DNA of 64,000 nt from Pseudomonas gregormendelii. GTDB lineage: Bacteria; Pseudomonadota; Gammaproteobacteria; Pseudomonadales; Pseudomonadaceae. The notes beneath the pieces are model-generated. The model was not told where the DNA came from, ran no database searches, and worked only from the letters and a program-made list of their open reading frames with translations. The number at the start of each line of letters is the position of its first letter. The first letter of the stretch is position 1. This document shows positions 10,126 to 19,452 of the stretch, in pieces. The stretch lies in NCBI RefSeq assembly GCF_017114825.1, contig NZ_JADEVO010000004.1:62001-126000 (forward strand), in the 5' to 3' direction. Made by a program: the position numbers and the translations under genes.

Positions 10126-10748
10126 TCGATCTCCGTAGCCAGGGCATTGACGGCGGCGGCAGCCATGGCGCTGCCTCCCAGCCGCCCTTGCATGATCACG
10201 AACGGTACGCCTCGGCTGTCGGCGGCAAGCGCTGCCTTGGATTCGGCTGCGCCCACGAAACCTACCGGAAAGCCCAGAATCAGCGCCGGTTTCGGCGCGC
10301 CGGCATCGAGCATTTCCAGCAAGTAGAACAAGGCCGTCGGCGCGTTACCGATGACGACCACGCTGCCTTCCAGATGCGGGCGCCACAACTCGAGCGCAGC
10401 AGCGGAACGGGTGTTGCCCAACTCACGCGCCAGCTCTGGCACGCTGTCATCGCGCAACGTACAGATCACCTGATTGTTGGCCGGCAAGCGCGCGCGGGTC
10501 ACGCCTTCGGACACCATCCGCGCATCACATAGAATCGGCGCTCCGGCCATCAGAGCCTCACGCCCCGCCTTGCCCGCACCTTCGGAATACTGCAGGCCGT
10601 CAATGGCCCCGACCATGCCGCAGGCGTGGATTACCCGAACCGCGAGTTTTTCCAGGTCAGCCGGGATCCGGTCGAGGTTGGCCTCGGCGCGAATGATCGC
10701 GAAGGAGTTGCGATAGATCTCCTGACCGTCGCGGATGTAATCAAGCAT
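10122..10748 (-). CDS. cobH: Precorrin-8X methylmutase
   Basis: CobH moves the C11 methyl group to C12, giving hydrogenobyrinic acid. The protein is 208 residues, typical for CobH/CbiC. Recognisable segments are [17 protein letters not shown] at the N-terminus, VIHACGMVG, with the likely catalytic histidine, and [14 protein letters not shown] longer frame is open upstream, but the start at 10748 gives the conserved N-terminus. It overlaps the 3' end of cobG by 8 nt and cobI by 4 nt. Confidence 0.95.
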   Translation of the reverse strand: MLDYIRDGQEIYRNSFAIIRAEANLDRIPADLEKLAVRVIHACGMVGAIDGLQYSEGAGKAGREALMAGAPILCDARMVSEGVTRARLPANNQVICTLRDDSVPELARELGNTRSAAALELWRPHLEGSVVVIGNAPTALFYLLEMLDAGAPKPALILGFPVGFVGAAESKAALAADSRGVPFVIMQGRLGGSAMAAAAVNALATEIE

Positions 10749-12060
10749 CAAGGGGGCTCCGTGGGCGGGCATCAAGCAATGCACGCGCCGCTTCAATAGT
10801 GAGATTGCGTGCTTGCAGCGCGCCGAAACCCGGCAGTGCTGCATCGCGAAAATAAACATCGTAGTGACCCGCACTGGTCGCCAGCAGCGTCACGGGGGCA
10901 GGGTGCGCGCAGGCGCAGGAGCGTGGGCAACCTGTCAGGTGAACCTGTTGCCCGCGCGGGCCTGGCTGCAGCGCCCCCAACAGCCGGGCATCGCCCTTGG
11001 TATCCGACAACCCTTTGGCGCAGCCGCAAGAACCGGTGCAGGCCACCAGATCGGTCAACGGCTCATTGGCGTCGACCAGGAAACCCAGGGCCTGCAATTG
11101 CCGGGTGACCCAGGGCGCATCCTCCTGGCGGATGTTGGGCAGCAGCAGGCTTTGCCAGGGCGTCAGGCGCAGGCTGGCGTCGCCGAACTGCTCAGCCAGG
11201 TCCGCGGCGCCCTTGAGCATCGACGGATCCAGCCGCCCGAGCGGCGGTGCGACGCCAACATACACAAGGCCTTCATGGCGCTGGGCAACAGTGCCCAGGT
11301 GCAATTTCGCTCCCGCCGCCGGGCGCTGCCACTCAGTCACGCCCAGTAGCGGCACCCGAGTGGCCAGCATCTGCAGCAACAGCTCTGGTGACCGTTCGGC
11401 CAGCACATGGCGCATACGGGTCTGGTCCGGCCGAGCAAGCTCAAGGAACAGATCCAGGACGGCGATCACCAGCGCATGGGCGTTCTGCAGCTGTACCGCG
11501 GCCGCCGGCAAGTCTGTGGGGCAGCCGGCAAAACCGAACGCCAGCACCACTTCTCCCGCCCGGTCAGCCGCGCTCAGCCACAGGTCGTGAGGATGCTCGA
11601 GCATGGCCAGCGCCTCACCGCCGTCCAGTTGCAGGGCGAACTTGGCCGACAGGGCATGGAAGCGTTCATGGGTTTGCAGGCTGTCGAGTATTTGCCGGGC
11701 CAGTGGACGGGTGTCGAGCAGCATTTTTCGATCGATACCGGCGCCAGGGCTAAGCATCACATTGCGCACGTCGTCGCCAGCGGCGGTGGCAGGCCCCAAC
11801 CCGGCAGCCAGCAAGCTGTCGATCAGTGCGGTTTCCTGCCCGCCAATGCCGCGAATCTGCAGATTGGCCCTGTTGGTCGCTTCCATGACCCCATCGGCAT
11901 ACCGCTGCGCGGCCTGGGCAACAGCCTTGGCCTGAGCGCTGCGGATGGAACCGCCATCGAGTTTGATCCGGCAAATCCCCCCGTCCAGCGCCTGAACGAC
12001 ACGCAGCAATCCCGGGCAAGCCGAAGGACGCAAGGGACTGGAGGTCGGTCGTGATTTCAC
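10741..12060 (-). CDS. cobG: Precorrin-3B synthase
   Basis: CobG is the oxygen-dependent monooxygenase that prepares the ring for contraction in the aerobic B12 pathway. The 439-residue protein belongs to the nitrite/sulfite reductase family. Its C-terminal third carries the 4Fe-4S cysteine pattern CTGSCGCAKGLSDTKG followed by HLTGCPRSCACAHPA. The start is GTG at 12060. It is first in the minus-strand operon and divergent from cobL; presence of CobG indicates the aerobic route. Confidence 0.92.
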   Translation of the reverse strand: MKSRPTSSPLRPSACPGLLRVVQALDGGICRIKLDGGSIRSAQAKAVAQAAQRYADGVMEATNRANLQIRGIGGQETALIDSLLAAGLGPATAAGDDVRNVMLSPGAGIDRKMLLDTRPLARQILDSLQTHERFHALSAKFALQLDGGEALAMLEHPHDLWLSAADRAGEVVLAFGFAGCPTDLPAAAVQLQNAHALVIAVLDLFLELARPDQTRMRHVLAERSPELLLQMLATRVPLLGVTEWQRPAAGAKLHLGTVAQRHEGLVYVGVAPPLGRLDPSMLKGAADLAEQFGDASLRLTPWQSLLLPNIRQEDAPWVTRQLQALGFLVDANEPLTDLVACTGSCGCAKGLSDTKGDARLLGALQPGPRGQQVHLTGCPRSCACAHPAPVTLLATSAGHYDVYFRDAALPGFGALQARNLTIEAARALLDARPRSPLDA

Positions 12061-12318
12061 GGGTTAGCCGGCAAGGGAATTAAGCTCGGCATTATGCCTG
12101 CTTTGCCCCGCAGGATGAAAAGCCCGTACGTTTTGACGACGAAACGCGAGGAGCTTTCGAGTTGCAAAAACACCGACAGTGAAGAGCCAGGCCCTCATCC
12201 CGGCGACTGATAAGGACAACCGGTCACAGGCTACGCCGGGCTATAATGGACGGCCGCACGGGCAACTCAGGCCCGGGTTGCGGTGATGATGTGCTTGGCT
12301 TGATAAAAGAGGAACGGC
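12061..12318. promoter_or_regulatory. Divergent cobG/cobL promoter region
   Basis: This 258-bp gap separates the two cobalamin operons. On the plus strand a consensus -10 TATAAT lies at 12242-12247, 72 bp before cobL, with no clear -35. On the minus strand a CATAAT-like -10 is read near 12087-12095 before cobG. The sequence AGAGCCAGG at about 12184-12192 resembles part of a B12 box, but the remainder of a cobalamin riboswitch is not visible. Confidence 0.4.
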
Positions 12319-13530
12319 ATGACCCCTTGGCTGACGGTGGTAGGTATCGGTGAAGACGGCTTCAAGGGCCTTGGCAAGAATGCCCGACGCGCCCTGCTGT
12401 CTGCATCGCGGATCTTCGGCAGCCCGCGCCAGCTCGAACTGTTGCCCCTGTGTATCGTCGGCGAACGTCGTCAATGGCCGAGCCCGTTCTCGCTGGATTC
12501 ACTGCTGGCCCTGCGCGGCGAACCGGTTTGCGTACTGGCCAGCGGCGACCCGATGTTCTTCGGCGTCGGGGCCAGCCTCACCCGGCAACTGTCCACTGAC
12601 GAAATGCTGATCCTGCCGGCGCCGTCCTCTTGCTCCCTGGCCGCTGCGCGAATGGGCTGGGCGCTGCAGGACGTCGTCACCCTGTCCGTCGTCGCCCGGC
12701 CGGTCGCTGCGCTCAACGCACATCTGTTCAACGGCACGCGCCTGCTGGTACTCAGCAATGACGGCCAGAGCCCTGGTGCCATTGCCGCGTTGTTGCGCGA
12801 GCGCGGGTTCGGCCCGAGTCGCCTGAGCGTGCTTGAGCACCTGGGCGGTGACGCCGAACGCCGCATCAACGCAGTGGCCAATGACTGGAGCAATCCGGTC
12901 ATCGCCGATCTCAACCTGGTTGCCATTGAATGCTTCGCAGAAGCCGACGCACCGCGCCTGTCGCGGTTGGCCGGTTTGCCGGACAGCGCCTTCAAGCATG
13001 ATGGTCAGCTGACCAAGCGTGACGTGCGGGCGATCACCCTCGCTCGCCTGGCGCCGGTGCCGGGCGAACTGCTGTGGGACGTCGGCGCTGGCAGTGGTTC
13101 GATCGGGATCGAGTGGATGCGTGCGCACCCGAGTTGCCGCGCACTGGCGGTCGAGGCTGACGCAGGGCGCCAACTGTTGATTGAACATAATAGCGATGCC
13201 CTCGGCGTGCCCGGCTTGCAGCTGATTCGCGGCAGCGCGCCGCAGGCGCTGGATGGGCTTGAGCGCCCCGACGCCATTTTCATCGGCGGCGGCGTCACCC
13301 GCGAAGGCGTGCTGGACACCTGCTGGGCAGCGCTCAAGCCCGGCGGCCGCCTGGTGGCCAACGCAGTTACGCTGCAGAGCGAAACGACCTTGATGGCGTG
13401 GCGCGAGCAGCACGGCGGCGAGCTCACGCGAATTCACATCGCCCAGGCGCAACCCCTGGGTGACTTCGACACCTGGCGCCAGGCGCTGCCGATTACCCTG
13501 CTGGACGTGGTCAAGCCCTTCGATGCGTGA
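12319..13530 (+). CDS. cobL: Precorrin-6Y C5,15-methyltransferase (decarboxylating), CbiE-CbiT fusion
   Basis: CobL adds methyl groups at C5 and C15 and removes the C12 acetate carboxyl in cobalamin synthesis. The 403-residue protein has a CbiE tetrapyrrole methylase half (about 1-200; [25 protein letters not shown]) and a CbiT Rossmann methyltransferase half (about 205-403) with the SAM motif [16 protein letters not shown]. It starts with ATG at 12319 preceded by AGAGGAA. It begins the plus-strand operon and overlaps cbiD by 8 nt. Confidence 0.96.
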   Translation: MTPWLTVVGIGEDGFKGLGKNARRALLSASRIFGSPRQLELLPLCIVGERRQWPSPFSLDSLLALRGEPVCVLASGDPMFFGVGASLTRQLSTDEMLILPAPSSCSLAAARMGWALQDVVTLSVVARPVAALNAHLFNGTRLLVLSNDGQSPGAIAALLRERGFGPSRLSVLEHLGGDAERRINAVANDWSNPVIADLNLVAIECFAEADAPRLSRLAGLPDSAFKHDGQLTKRDVRAITLARLAPVPGELLWDVGAGSGSIGIEWMRAHPSCRALAVEADAGRQLLIEHNSDALGVPGLQLIRGSAPQALDGLERPDAIFIGGGVTREGVLDTCWAALKPGGRLVANAVTLQSETTLMAWREQHGGELTRIHIAQAQPLGDFDTWRQALPITLLDVVKPFDA

Positions 13531-14620
13531 TGAAACCGCGGAACAACCCGCCCCCCTGCGCAGCGGCCTGACCACCGGCAGCTGCGCCACCGCTACCAGC
13601 CTAGCGGCCGCCCGGTTGCTACTCGGCGGCCTGGGTGCGGACGCTGTGGATATTGTGCTGCCCAAGGGCAAGCAGGTGCAGATGCGCCTGGAGTTCTGCC
13701 GTTTGACCGAAGACGGCGCGGAGGCCGGCACTATCAAGGATGCCGGTGACGATCCGGACGTCACCCACGGCGCCCTGCTCTATTCACGGGTGCGCCTGGA
13801 CGCCGACCCAGGCGTACGTTTCAGGGCTGGCCGTGGCGTTGGCACCGTCACACGCCCGGGGCTGGTCCTGGGTGTGGGCGAGCCGGCAATCAACCCGGTG
13901 CCGCGCAAGATGATCAGCGATCACCTGACCCAACTGGCCGCCGAATTGGGTTACGGCGGTGGGTTCGAGGTCACGGTCAATGTCGAGGGCGGCGAGGCGC
14001 TGGCATTAAAGACCATGAACCCGCGGCTGGGGATTCTCGGCGGGCTGTCGATTCTCGGCACCAGCGGTATCGTCCGGCCGTTCTCCTGCGCCGCGTACAT
14101 TGCCTCTATTCATCAGGGCATCGACGTCGCCAGGACCAACGGCTACCTGCACATTGCCGCGTGCACCGGCAACGCCAGCGAAGACACCATGCGCCGGGTC
14201 TACGACTTGCCGGAAATCGCCCTGATCGAAATGGGCGACTTCGTCGGTGCTGTGCTCAAGCACCTGCGCCGGGTGCCTGTGGATAAACTGAGCCTGTGCG
14301 GTGGGTTTGGCAAAATCAGCAAGCTGGCCGCCGGGCACATGGACCTGCACAGCCGGCACTCAAGCATCGACCTGGCGCAATTGGCTGACTGGGCCGCCGC
14401 CATCGGCGCCGACGAGGCCTTGCAACAGGCGATCCGCGAGGCCAATACCAGCCAGCAAGCCCTGGCCATGGCCAGCGCAGCCGGGATCGCCCTCGGTGAT
14501 CTTGTGTGCCAGCACGCACTGGATTTTGCCCGCAGCGTGGTGCCGGCCCAGGTGCAGGTCGAAGTGTTCGCCATCGACCGCCAGGGCGGCGTGGTCGGCC
14601 ACGCGAGAGCCTTCCAATGA
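13523..14620 (+). CDS. cbiD: Cobalt-precorrin-5B C1-methyltransferase
   Basis: CbiD methylates C1 of the corrin ring. It is characteristic of the anaerobic pathway, yet sits here with the aerobic cobG. The 365-residue protein has the N-terminal [20 protein letters not shown] and internal [15 protein letters not shown] motifs of the family. The start at 13523 lies inside the end of cobL and gives the conserved N-terminus; a longer frame is open upstream. Its stop overlaps the cobK ATG. Confidence 0.96.
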   Translation: MRDETAEQPAPLRSGLTTGSCATATSLAAARLLLGGLGADAVDIVLPKGKQVQMRLEFCRLTEDGAEAGTIKDAGDDPDVTHGALLYSRVRLDADPGVRFRAGRGVGTVTRPGLVLGVGEPAINPVPRKMISDHLTQLAAELGYGGGFEVTVNVEGGEALALKTMNPRLGILGGLSILGTSGIVRPFSCAAYIASIHQGIDVARTNGYLHIAACTGNASEDTMRRVYDLPEIALIEMGDFVGAVLKHLRRVPVDKLSLCGGFGKISKLAAGHMDLHSRHSSIDLAQLADWAAAIGADEALQQAIREANTSQQALAMASAAGIALGDLVCQHALDFARSVVPAQVQVEVFAIDRQGGVVGHARAFQ

Positions 14621-15333
14621 AACGCATCCTGTTGCTGGGCGGCGTCACTGAAGCATTGGCCATTGCTCGAACCCTGGCACCGCCACACATTTACAGCCTG
14701 GCCGGCGTAGGCCGCGTGCCCACGGATCTGTCATGCCAGGTGCGCGTCGGTGGCTATGGCGGTGCGGATGGCCTGGCGCAGTTCATCGGCGATCAAGGCA
14801 TCGACCTGCTGCTGGACGCCACCCATCCCTACGCTGCCCAAATCAGCCAGAACGCCGCCACTGCTGCGCGCATCAGCGGCATACCCTGCTGGGCCCTCAG
14901 GCGCCCGGCATGGCAGGCCCAGGCCGGTGATGACTGGCGAGAAGTGAAGGACTGGGCAGATCTGATCAGCGCCCTGCAACCCTTCAGACGCCCACTGTTC
15001 ACCCTCGGCCGCGAGCCTTTGCAACACCTGCACGAAATCCCGCCCGAACAGTTCTGGACGCTGCGTGCACTGGACGTCTACCCCGGCAACGAACGCTGCG
15101 AAGTGATCGGCGCCCGCGGGCCCTTCCTGATCGACGACGAACGCCACCTGTTCGAGCGCCGGCAGATCGACGTGCTGATCAGCAAGAACAGCGGCAGCAC
15201 CGCCACCGAGCCGAAGCTGGAAGTGGCGCGGGAGCGTGGGGTGCCGGTGCTGGTGTTGAAAAGACCGGTGTTGCCGGTGGTGGACAGGGAATTTGAGTCG
15301 GTGATGCAGGTGTTGGCGGCCCTGTCGTCGTAG
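14617..15333 (+). CDS. cobK: Precorrin-6A (cobalt-precorrin-6A) reductase
   Basis: CobK reduces the macrocycle of precorrin-6A with NADPH. The 238-residue product begins [17 protein letters not shown], a Rossmann-type start, and has [14 protein letters not shown] and [20 protein letters not shown], all expected for CobK/CbiJ. The ATG at 14617 overlaps the cbiD stop (ATGA). It is the last gene of the plus-strand cobalamin operon. Confidence 0.95.
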   Translation: MKRILLLGGVTEALAIARTLAPPHIYSLAGVGRVPTDLSCQVRVGGYGGADGLAQFIGDQGIDLLLDATHPYAAQISQNAATAARISGIPCWALRRPAWQAQAGDDWREVKDWADLISALQPFRRPLFTLGREPLQHLHEIPPEQFWTLRALDVYPGNERCEVIGARGPFLIDDERHLFERRQIDVLISKNSGSTATEPKLEVARERGVPVLVLKRPVLPVVDREFESVMQVLAALSS

Positions 15334-15612
15334 ATGTCCCCGACATTCTTTCGAAACTCGAGGCTTTGTCGACCGGGTTTTTCGGAATAAGCCGTATATC
15401 CAGCCTATCGCGTCAATCTTATAGTTCGGCATTGAGCAGCGCTGGCAATCTGGAATTCGCGACTATCATGAAGGTTATGAAAGCCTTGGGCCTGCGCTTG
15501 CATGCCAATGCGCCCTGACTGCTGCGACACCACACCGCAGGCGGACTTTTTACTTATCGGCACTGATCAGGCTAAATAGCCGCGCCTGATCGCCCATCCA
15601 CCGGATTTCCCC

Positions 15613-16011
15613 ATGTCCCGACAACGGCTCGCAATTGCCTGGATCGCCTGCTTTGCAGTGCTGTTCAACATGCTCGCCATGCCGATGAGCGGGGCGCTGG
15701 CGCAGTCGGCTAAATCGCCGGCCGATCAGTTGTTGTGGGGCAGTTTCTGCTCTTCCAGCGGCACGAAGATGGTGGCGATTTCACTGGGTGACGTCGACCA
15801 GAAAGCCCCCTCAGGGGACGATCATTCCAACATGCAGCATTGCTGGTGCTGCTCCGGGTCTGCGCCCTTGGTGGCATTGCCCGGGCATGAGCCGCAGCTG
15901 TATTTCGCACAGTACCAGGCCAATCGCAGCCTGGCAGTCGGCATCCTGGATACACCCACACCTCGCCAGCAATGGCCTGCCTTGAACCCCCGCGCGTCCC
16001 CTCTGGTGTGA
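15613..16011 (+). CDS. DUF2946-family secreted protein
   Basis: This 132-residue protein has an N-terminal signal or anchor segment (about 1-30) and a His/Cys motif HCWCCSGSAPLVALPGH typical of DUF2946 proteins, which are often linked to copper genes. It is followed 48 bp later by a PCu(A)C chaperone and further on by an OprC-type copper receptor, so a role in periplasmic copper handling is inferred. No molecular function is established. The start codon has only a weak ribosome-binding site (CGGAT). The 279 bp upstream contain no other gene that I can support. Confidence 0.75.
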   Translation: MSRQRLAIAWIACFAVLFNMLAMPMSGALAQSAKSPADQLLWGSFCSSSGTKMVAISLGDVDQKAPSGDDHSNMQHCWCCSGSAPLVALPGHEPQLYFAQYQANRSLAVGILDTPTPRQQWPALNPRASPLV

Positions 16012-16059
16012 TTACTTCTCGCAATTGACCTGCGTTTTGAATCGTTCTGGAGAACCGCC

Positions 16060-16539
16060 ATGTTGAACAAACTCATCGTCCTGGCCGCCTTGGTGTTGCC
16101 TGCCTGCTTTGCCAATGCCCACGATTACAAGGCCGGGCAACTTGAAGTTGCCCACCCCTGGTCCATGGAGCTGCCACCCAATGCACCGACCGTGGCCGCG
16201 TATTTCGTGATCACCAACAAAGGCGACACCGCAGACAGGTTGGTCAGCGTCGACTCGCCGATCGCCGGCAGCGCCCAATTGCATGAACACGTGCAGCAAG
16301 GCGACCTGATGAAGATGCAGCAGGTACCCAGCGTGGCAATCCCGGCCGGTGGAGTCGTCACCTTCGCCCCCATGGCCTATCACGTCATGCTGCTGGACCT
16401 CAAAGACCGCGATCTGTTGAGAGACGGCCAGAAGTTCCCGCTGACGATGCACTTTGAAAAGTCCGGTGAAGTGACGGTCGACGTCACAGTGCAGAAGCAG
16501 GCGCCGGATGGCGCGCCAATGCACGCCCACGCCCAATAA
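16060..16539 (+). CDS. Copper chaperone PCu(A)C
   Basis: PCu(A)C proteins bind Cu(I) in the periplasm and deliver it, for example to cytochrome oxidase. The 159-residue protein has a signal peptide ending near FANA (1-20) and the family copper site: LHEHV, then MKM, then YHVML, supplying His and Met ligands. The tail APMHAHAQ adds further His and Met. It has a good GGAG ribosome-binding site at about 16049. It sits between two DUF2946 genes in the copper block. Confidence 0.92.
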   Translation: MLNKLIVLAALVLPACFANAHDYKAGQLEVAHPWSMELPPNAPTVAAYFVITNKGDTADRLVSVDSPIAGSAQLHEHVQQGDLMKMQQVPSVAIPAGGVVTFAPMAYHVMLLDLKDRDLLRDGQKFPLTMHFEKSGEVTVDVTVQKQAPDGAPMHAHAQ

Positions 16540-16559
16540 CCGACCGAGCCCGCACGCCC

Positions 16560-17006
16560 ATGCGCCCGCTTAGCGCCAGGTTCCCAGCTACCCGCCGTCA
16601 GCCATTGCGCCTGACTCGCGGCAGCTGGGTCAGCCTGTTCGCCATGTTGATGATCTTTATCGGCCCGCTGATTTCCCAGTCGATGCCGATGGATCAGCGC
16701 GCGCCGATGCCCATGGACATGTCCACGAGCATGAGCATGGACATGTCGACGATGGAGCACGCCGAACATGGCGCGCAGGTCGACGATGAGCATTGCCCGC
16801 CGAAAACCGATCATCACGCGCTGTGGGAACGATGCGGCTACTGCAGCCTGTTGTTCAATTGCCCGGCACTGACGGGCGGCCACTCTTTCGCGGCCTTTGA
16901 CACCCCCAAGACCAGCACTTTCACCACACCCGCCACACGCCTGGGCCATGCCCGGCCAACCTTCTTCCCCGGCGCCCGCACCCGCGCGCCCCCTTCCGCC
17001 GCGTAA
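16560..17006 (+). CDS. Met/His-rich DUF2946-like protein
   Basis: The 148-residue protein has one hydrophobic N-terminal segment (about 24-42), then a Met/Asp/His-rich stretch (about 43-75; repeated MDMS and MPMD units, then EHAEHG), then the DUF2946 Cys/His core WERCGYCSLLFNCPAL. The Met and His clusters suggest Cu(I)/Cu(II) binding on the periplasmic side. It follows the PCu(A)C gene by 20 bp and is probably co-transcribed. Function is inferred only. Confidence 0.7.
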   Translation: MRPLSARFPATRRQPLRLTRGSWVSLFAMLMIFIGPLISQSMPMDQRAPMPMDMSTSMSMDMSTMEHAEHGAQVDDEHCPPKTDHHALWERCGYCSLLFNCPALTGGHSFAAFDTPKTSTFTTPATRLGHARPTFFPGARTRAPPSAA

Positions 17007-17048
17007 ACACCTGCCCAAACCCACACGGCTATAGGACAGCAAAGCTTC

Positions 17049-17138
17049 CTGTGGGAGCGGGCCTGCTCGCGAAAGCGTTGTGCCAGATGACATCCATGTG
17101 GCTGACATTCCTCTTCGCGAGCACGCCTGCTTCCACAG
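17049..17138. repeat. REP pair before oprC
   Basis: Two inverted copies of the TGTGGGAGCGGGCCTGCTCG-type REP lie about 60 bp apart, between the DUF2946 gene and the copper receptor gene. Confidence 0.85.
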
Positions 17139-17196
17139 TTGATTCGATGCTTTGGCTGCCAGCCGTGACGTTTACGACTGTTCGACGGAAATTTTC

Positions 17197-19314
17197 ATGT
17201 CCATGTTTTCTGCAGACACACGCCTGGGCGCCGCCCAGGTTTCTTTCGCCCTGAACCCGACCAGCGTCCGGGTCAGTCACGCCACCGCGATCCTTTGCGG
17301 CGCTTTGCTCATGCCCCTGGCGCAAGCCGATGAACACGCCGGGCACAATGAAGAATTGAGCCCCACGGTCATCACCGCCATTGCCCAGAGTTCACCGCTG
17401 ACCATCGTCACCAACCCCAAGGACCCGCGCCAACCGGTGCCGGCCAGTGATGGCGGTGACTACCTCAAGACCATCCCCGGCTTCGCCCTGGTGCGCAATG
17501 GTGGCACCAACGGCGACCCGGTGCTGCGCGGCATGTTCGGTTCACGCCTGAATATCCTCACCAATGGCGGCATGATGCTCGGCGCCTGCCCCGGCCGAAT
17601 GGACGCACCCACCTCCTACATTTCGCCGGAAACCTACGACAAGCTCACAGTCATCAAGGGCCCGCAAACCGTGCTCTGGGGCCCTGGCGCATCAGCCGGG
17701 ACCGTCCTCTTTGACCGAGAACCGGAAAACTTCGGCGAGCTTGGTACGCGGGTAAATGCCAGCCTGCTGGCCGGTTCCAACGGTCGTTTCGACAAAGTGG
17801 TGGACGCTGCTGCCGGAGGACCGTTGGGCTATATGCGAGTGATCGGCAACACGGCCCACTCCGACGACTACCGTGACGGCAACAATGACACCGTGCCCTC
17901 GCGCTACGACAAGTGGAACGGCGACGTCGCCGTGGGCTGGACGCCAGATGCCGACACCTTGCTGGAGCTGACCGCTGGCAAGGGTGACGGTGAAGCGCGG
18001 TACGCCGGACGCGGCATGGACGGTTCCCAGTTCAAGCGCGAGAGCCTGGGCCTGCGCTTCGAAAAATCGAACATCGGCGAGGTGCTGGACAAGGTCGAGG
18101 CACAGATCTACTACAACTACGCCAACCATGTGATGGACAACTACACGCTGCGCACGCCTTCCGGCACCGGGATGATGGCCGGTCCCATGGCCTCGAACGT
18201 CGACCGCCGCACCCTCGGTGCGCGCATCAAAGGCACCTGGCGCTGGGCCGACGTGCAATTGATCAGCGGCCTCGATGCGCAGACCAATGAACACCGCCAG
18301 CGCAGCGGCATGGGCATCGATACCTACAAGGACGTGCCGTTCACCAAGGACGCCGATTTCCATAACTATGGCGTCTTCAGCGAGCTGACCTGGTTCGCCA
18401 CGGACAGTGACCGGCTCATCAGCGGCGCCCGCCTGGATCGCGCCTCGGCCAGGGATTTTCGCCAGACTACCGGCTCGGGGATGATGATCCGGCCCAACCC
18501 GACCGCCAACGACACCCGCGCCGACACCCTGCCCAGCGGCTTCATCCGCTACGAGCATGACTTGGCCGACAGCCCGACCACTCTCTATGCAGGCCTGGGT
18601 CACACCCAGCGCTTCCCGGATTACTGGGAGCTGTTTTCGCCCAACTCAGGCCCGAGCGGGTCGCTCAACGCCTTTGATTCGATCAAGCCGGAAAAAACCA
18701 CCCAGCTCGATTTCGGCCTGCAGTACAAGAGCGCTGAACTCGAAGCCTGGGCCTCGGGTTACGTCGGCCAGGTGCGCGACTACATCCTGTTCGATTACAC
18801 CCCGGGGATGATGGGAATGACCTCGCAGGCGCAGAACATCGACGCGCGAATCATGGGCGGCGAACTCGGTGCCGCCTACAAGCTGACCGACAACTGGAAG
18901 GCTGACGCGACCCTGGCTTATGCCTGGGGCAAGAACAGCAGCGACGGCAACGCACTGCCGCAAATGCCGCCGCTCGATGCCCGTTTCGGCCTGACTTATA
19001 GCGAAGACAACTGGAGCGCCGGGGCGCTGTGGAGAGTGGTCGCCGCGCAAGACCGGATCGACCGCAACAAGGGCAACGTGGTGGGCAAGGACTTCGACAA
19101 GACCGCAGGTTTCGGGGTGTTCTCGCTCAATGGCGCCTACCGGATCAATCAGCACTGGAAGGTCAGCACCGGCGTGGACAACCTGTTCGGCAAGGCTTAC
19201 GCCGAGCACCTGAACCTGGCCGGCAACGCAGGCTTTGGCTACCCGGCCAACGACCCGCAAGCCATCAAGGAACCGGGGCGAACGCTCTGGACCAAGATTG
19301 ATATGAGTTTCTAA
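17197..19314 (+). CDS. oprC: TonB-dependent copper receptor OprC
   Basis: OprC is an outer-membrane beta-barrel that takes up copper. The 705-residue protein has a signal sequence (ending about residue 44), a plug domain (GDYLKTIPGFALVRNGG, then VIKGPQTVLWGPGASAGTVLF) and a barrel ending in the aromatic WTKIDMSF. The copper site reported for P. aeruginosa OprC, CxxxM plus HxM, is present as C131/M135 and H311/M313, each 12 residues below the reported C143, M147, H323 and M325. The start at 17197 is preferred; ATG at 17203 is an alternative. It lies within the copper block. Confidence 0.94.
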   Translation: MSMFSADTRLGAAQVSFALNPTSVRVSHATAILCGALLMPLAQADEHAGHNEELSPTVITAIAQSSPLTIVTNPKDPRQPVPASDGGDYLKTIPGFALVRNGGTNGDPVLRGMFGSRLNILTNGGMMLGACPGRMDAPTSYISPETYDKLTVIKGPQTVLWGPGASAGTVLFDREPENFGELGTRVNASLLAGSNGRFDKVVDAAAGGPLGYMRVIGNTAHSDDYRDGNNDTVPSRYDKWNGDVAVGWTPDADTLLELTAGKGDGEARYAGRGMDGSQFKRESLGLRFEKSNIGEVLDKVEAQIYYNYANHVMDNYTLRTPSGTGMMAGPMASNVDRRTLGARIKGTWRWADVQLISGLDAQTNEHRQRSGMGIDTYKDVPFTKDADFHNYGVFSELTWFATDSDRLISGARLDRASARDFRQTTGSGMMIRPNPTANDTRADTLPSGFIRYEHDLADSPTTLYAGLGHTQRFPDYWELFSPNSGPSGSLNAFDSIKPEKTTQLDFGLQYKSAELEAWASGYVGQVRDYILFDYTPGMMGMTSQAQNIDARIMGGELGAAYKLTDNWKADATLAYAWGKNSSDGNALPQMPPLDARFGLTYSEDNWSAGALWRVVAAQDRIDRNKGNVVGKDFDKTAGFGVFSLNGAYRINQHWKVSTGVDNLFGKAYAEHLNLAGNAGFGYPANDPQAIKEPGRTLWTKIDMSF

Positions 19315-19325
19315 CAAGAAAAGTC

Positions 19326-19417
19326 AAAAGATCGCAGGCTACGCCAGCGCCTACATCGCATGCACCCTGTAGGAGCGCTGTAGGAGCTGTCGAGTGAAAC
19401 GAGGCTGCGATCTTTTT
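19326..19417. repeat. AAAAGATCGCAG-type inverted repeat
   Basis: AAAAGATCGCAG at the left and CTGCGATCTTTTT at the right enclose GTAGGAGC units. It lies between oprC and the PepSY gene and could terminate oprC transcription, because the right arm ends in a T run. Confidence 0.75.
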
Positions 19418-19452
19418 ACGGGACAATCGATTCGCCAAGCGGAGCACCCACC

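Noticed and set aside
12121..12245. Cobalamin riboswitch before cobL
   Set aside because: Only AGAGCCAGG resembles the B12 box; the conserved core (GCCACTG, CCCGC-ACTG) and the receptor hairpins are not visible. A covariance model search would settle it.
15469..15519. 16-codon leader peptide before the copper block
   Set aside because: It has a start and stop but no conserved composition and no attenuator hairpin, so it could be chance.
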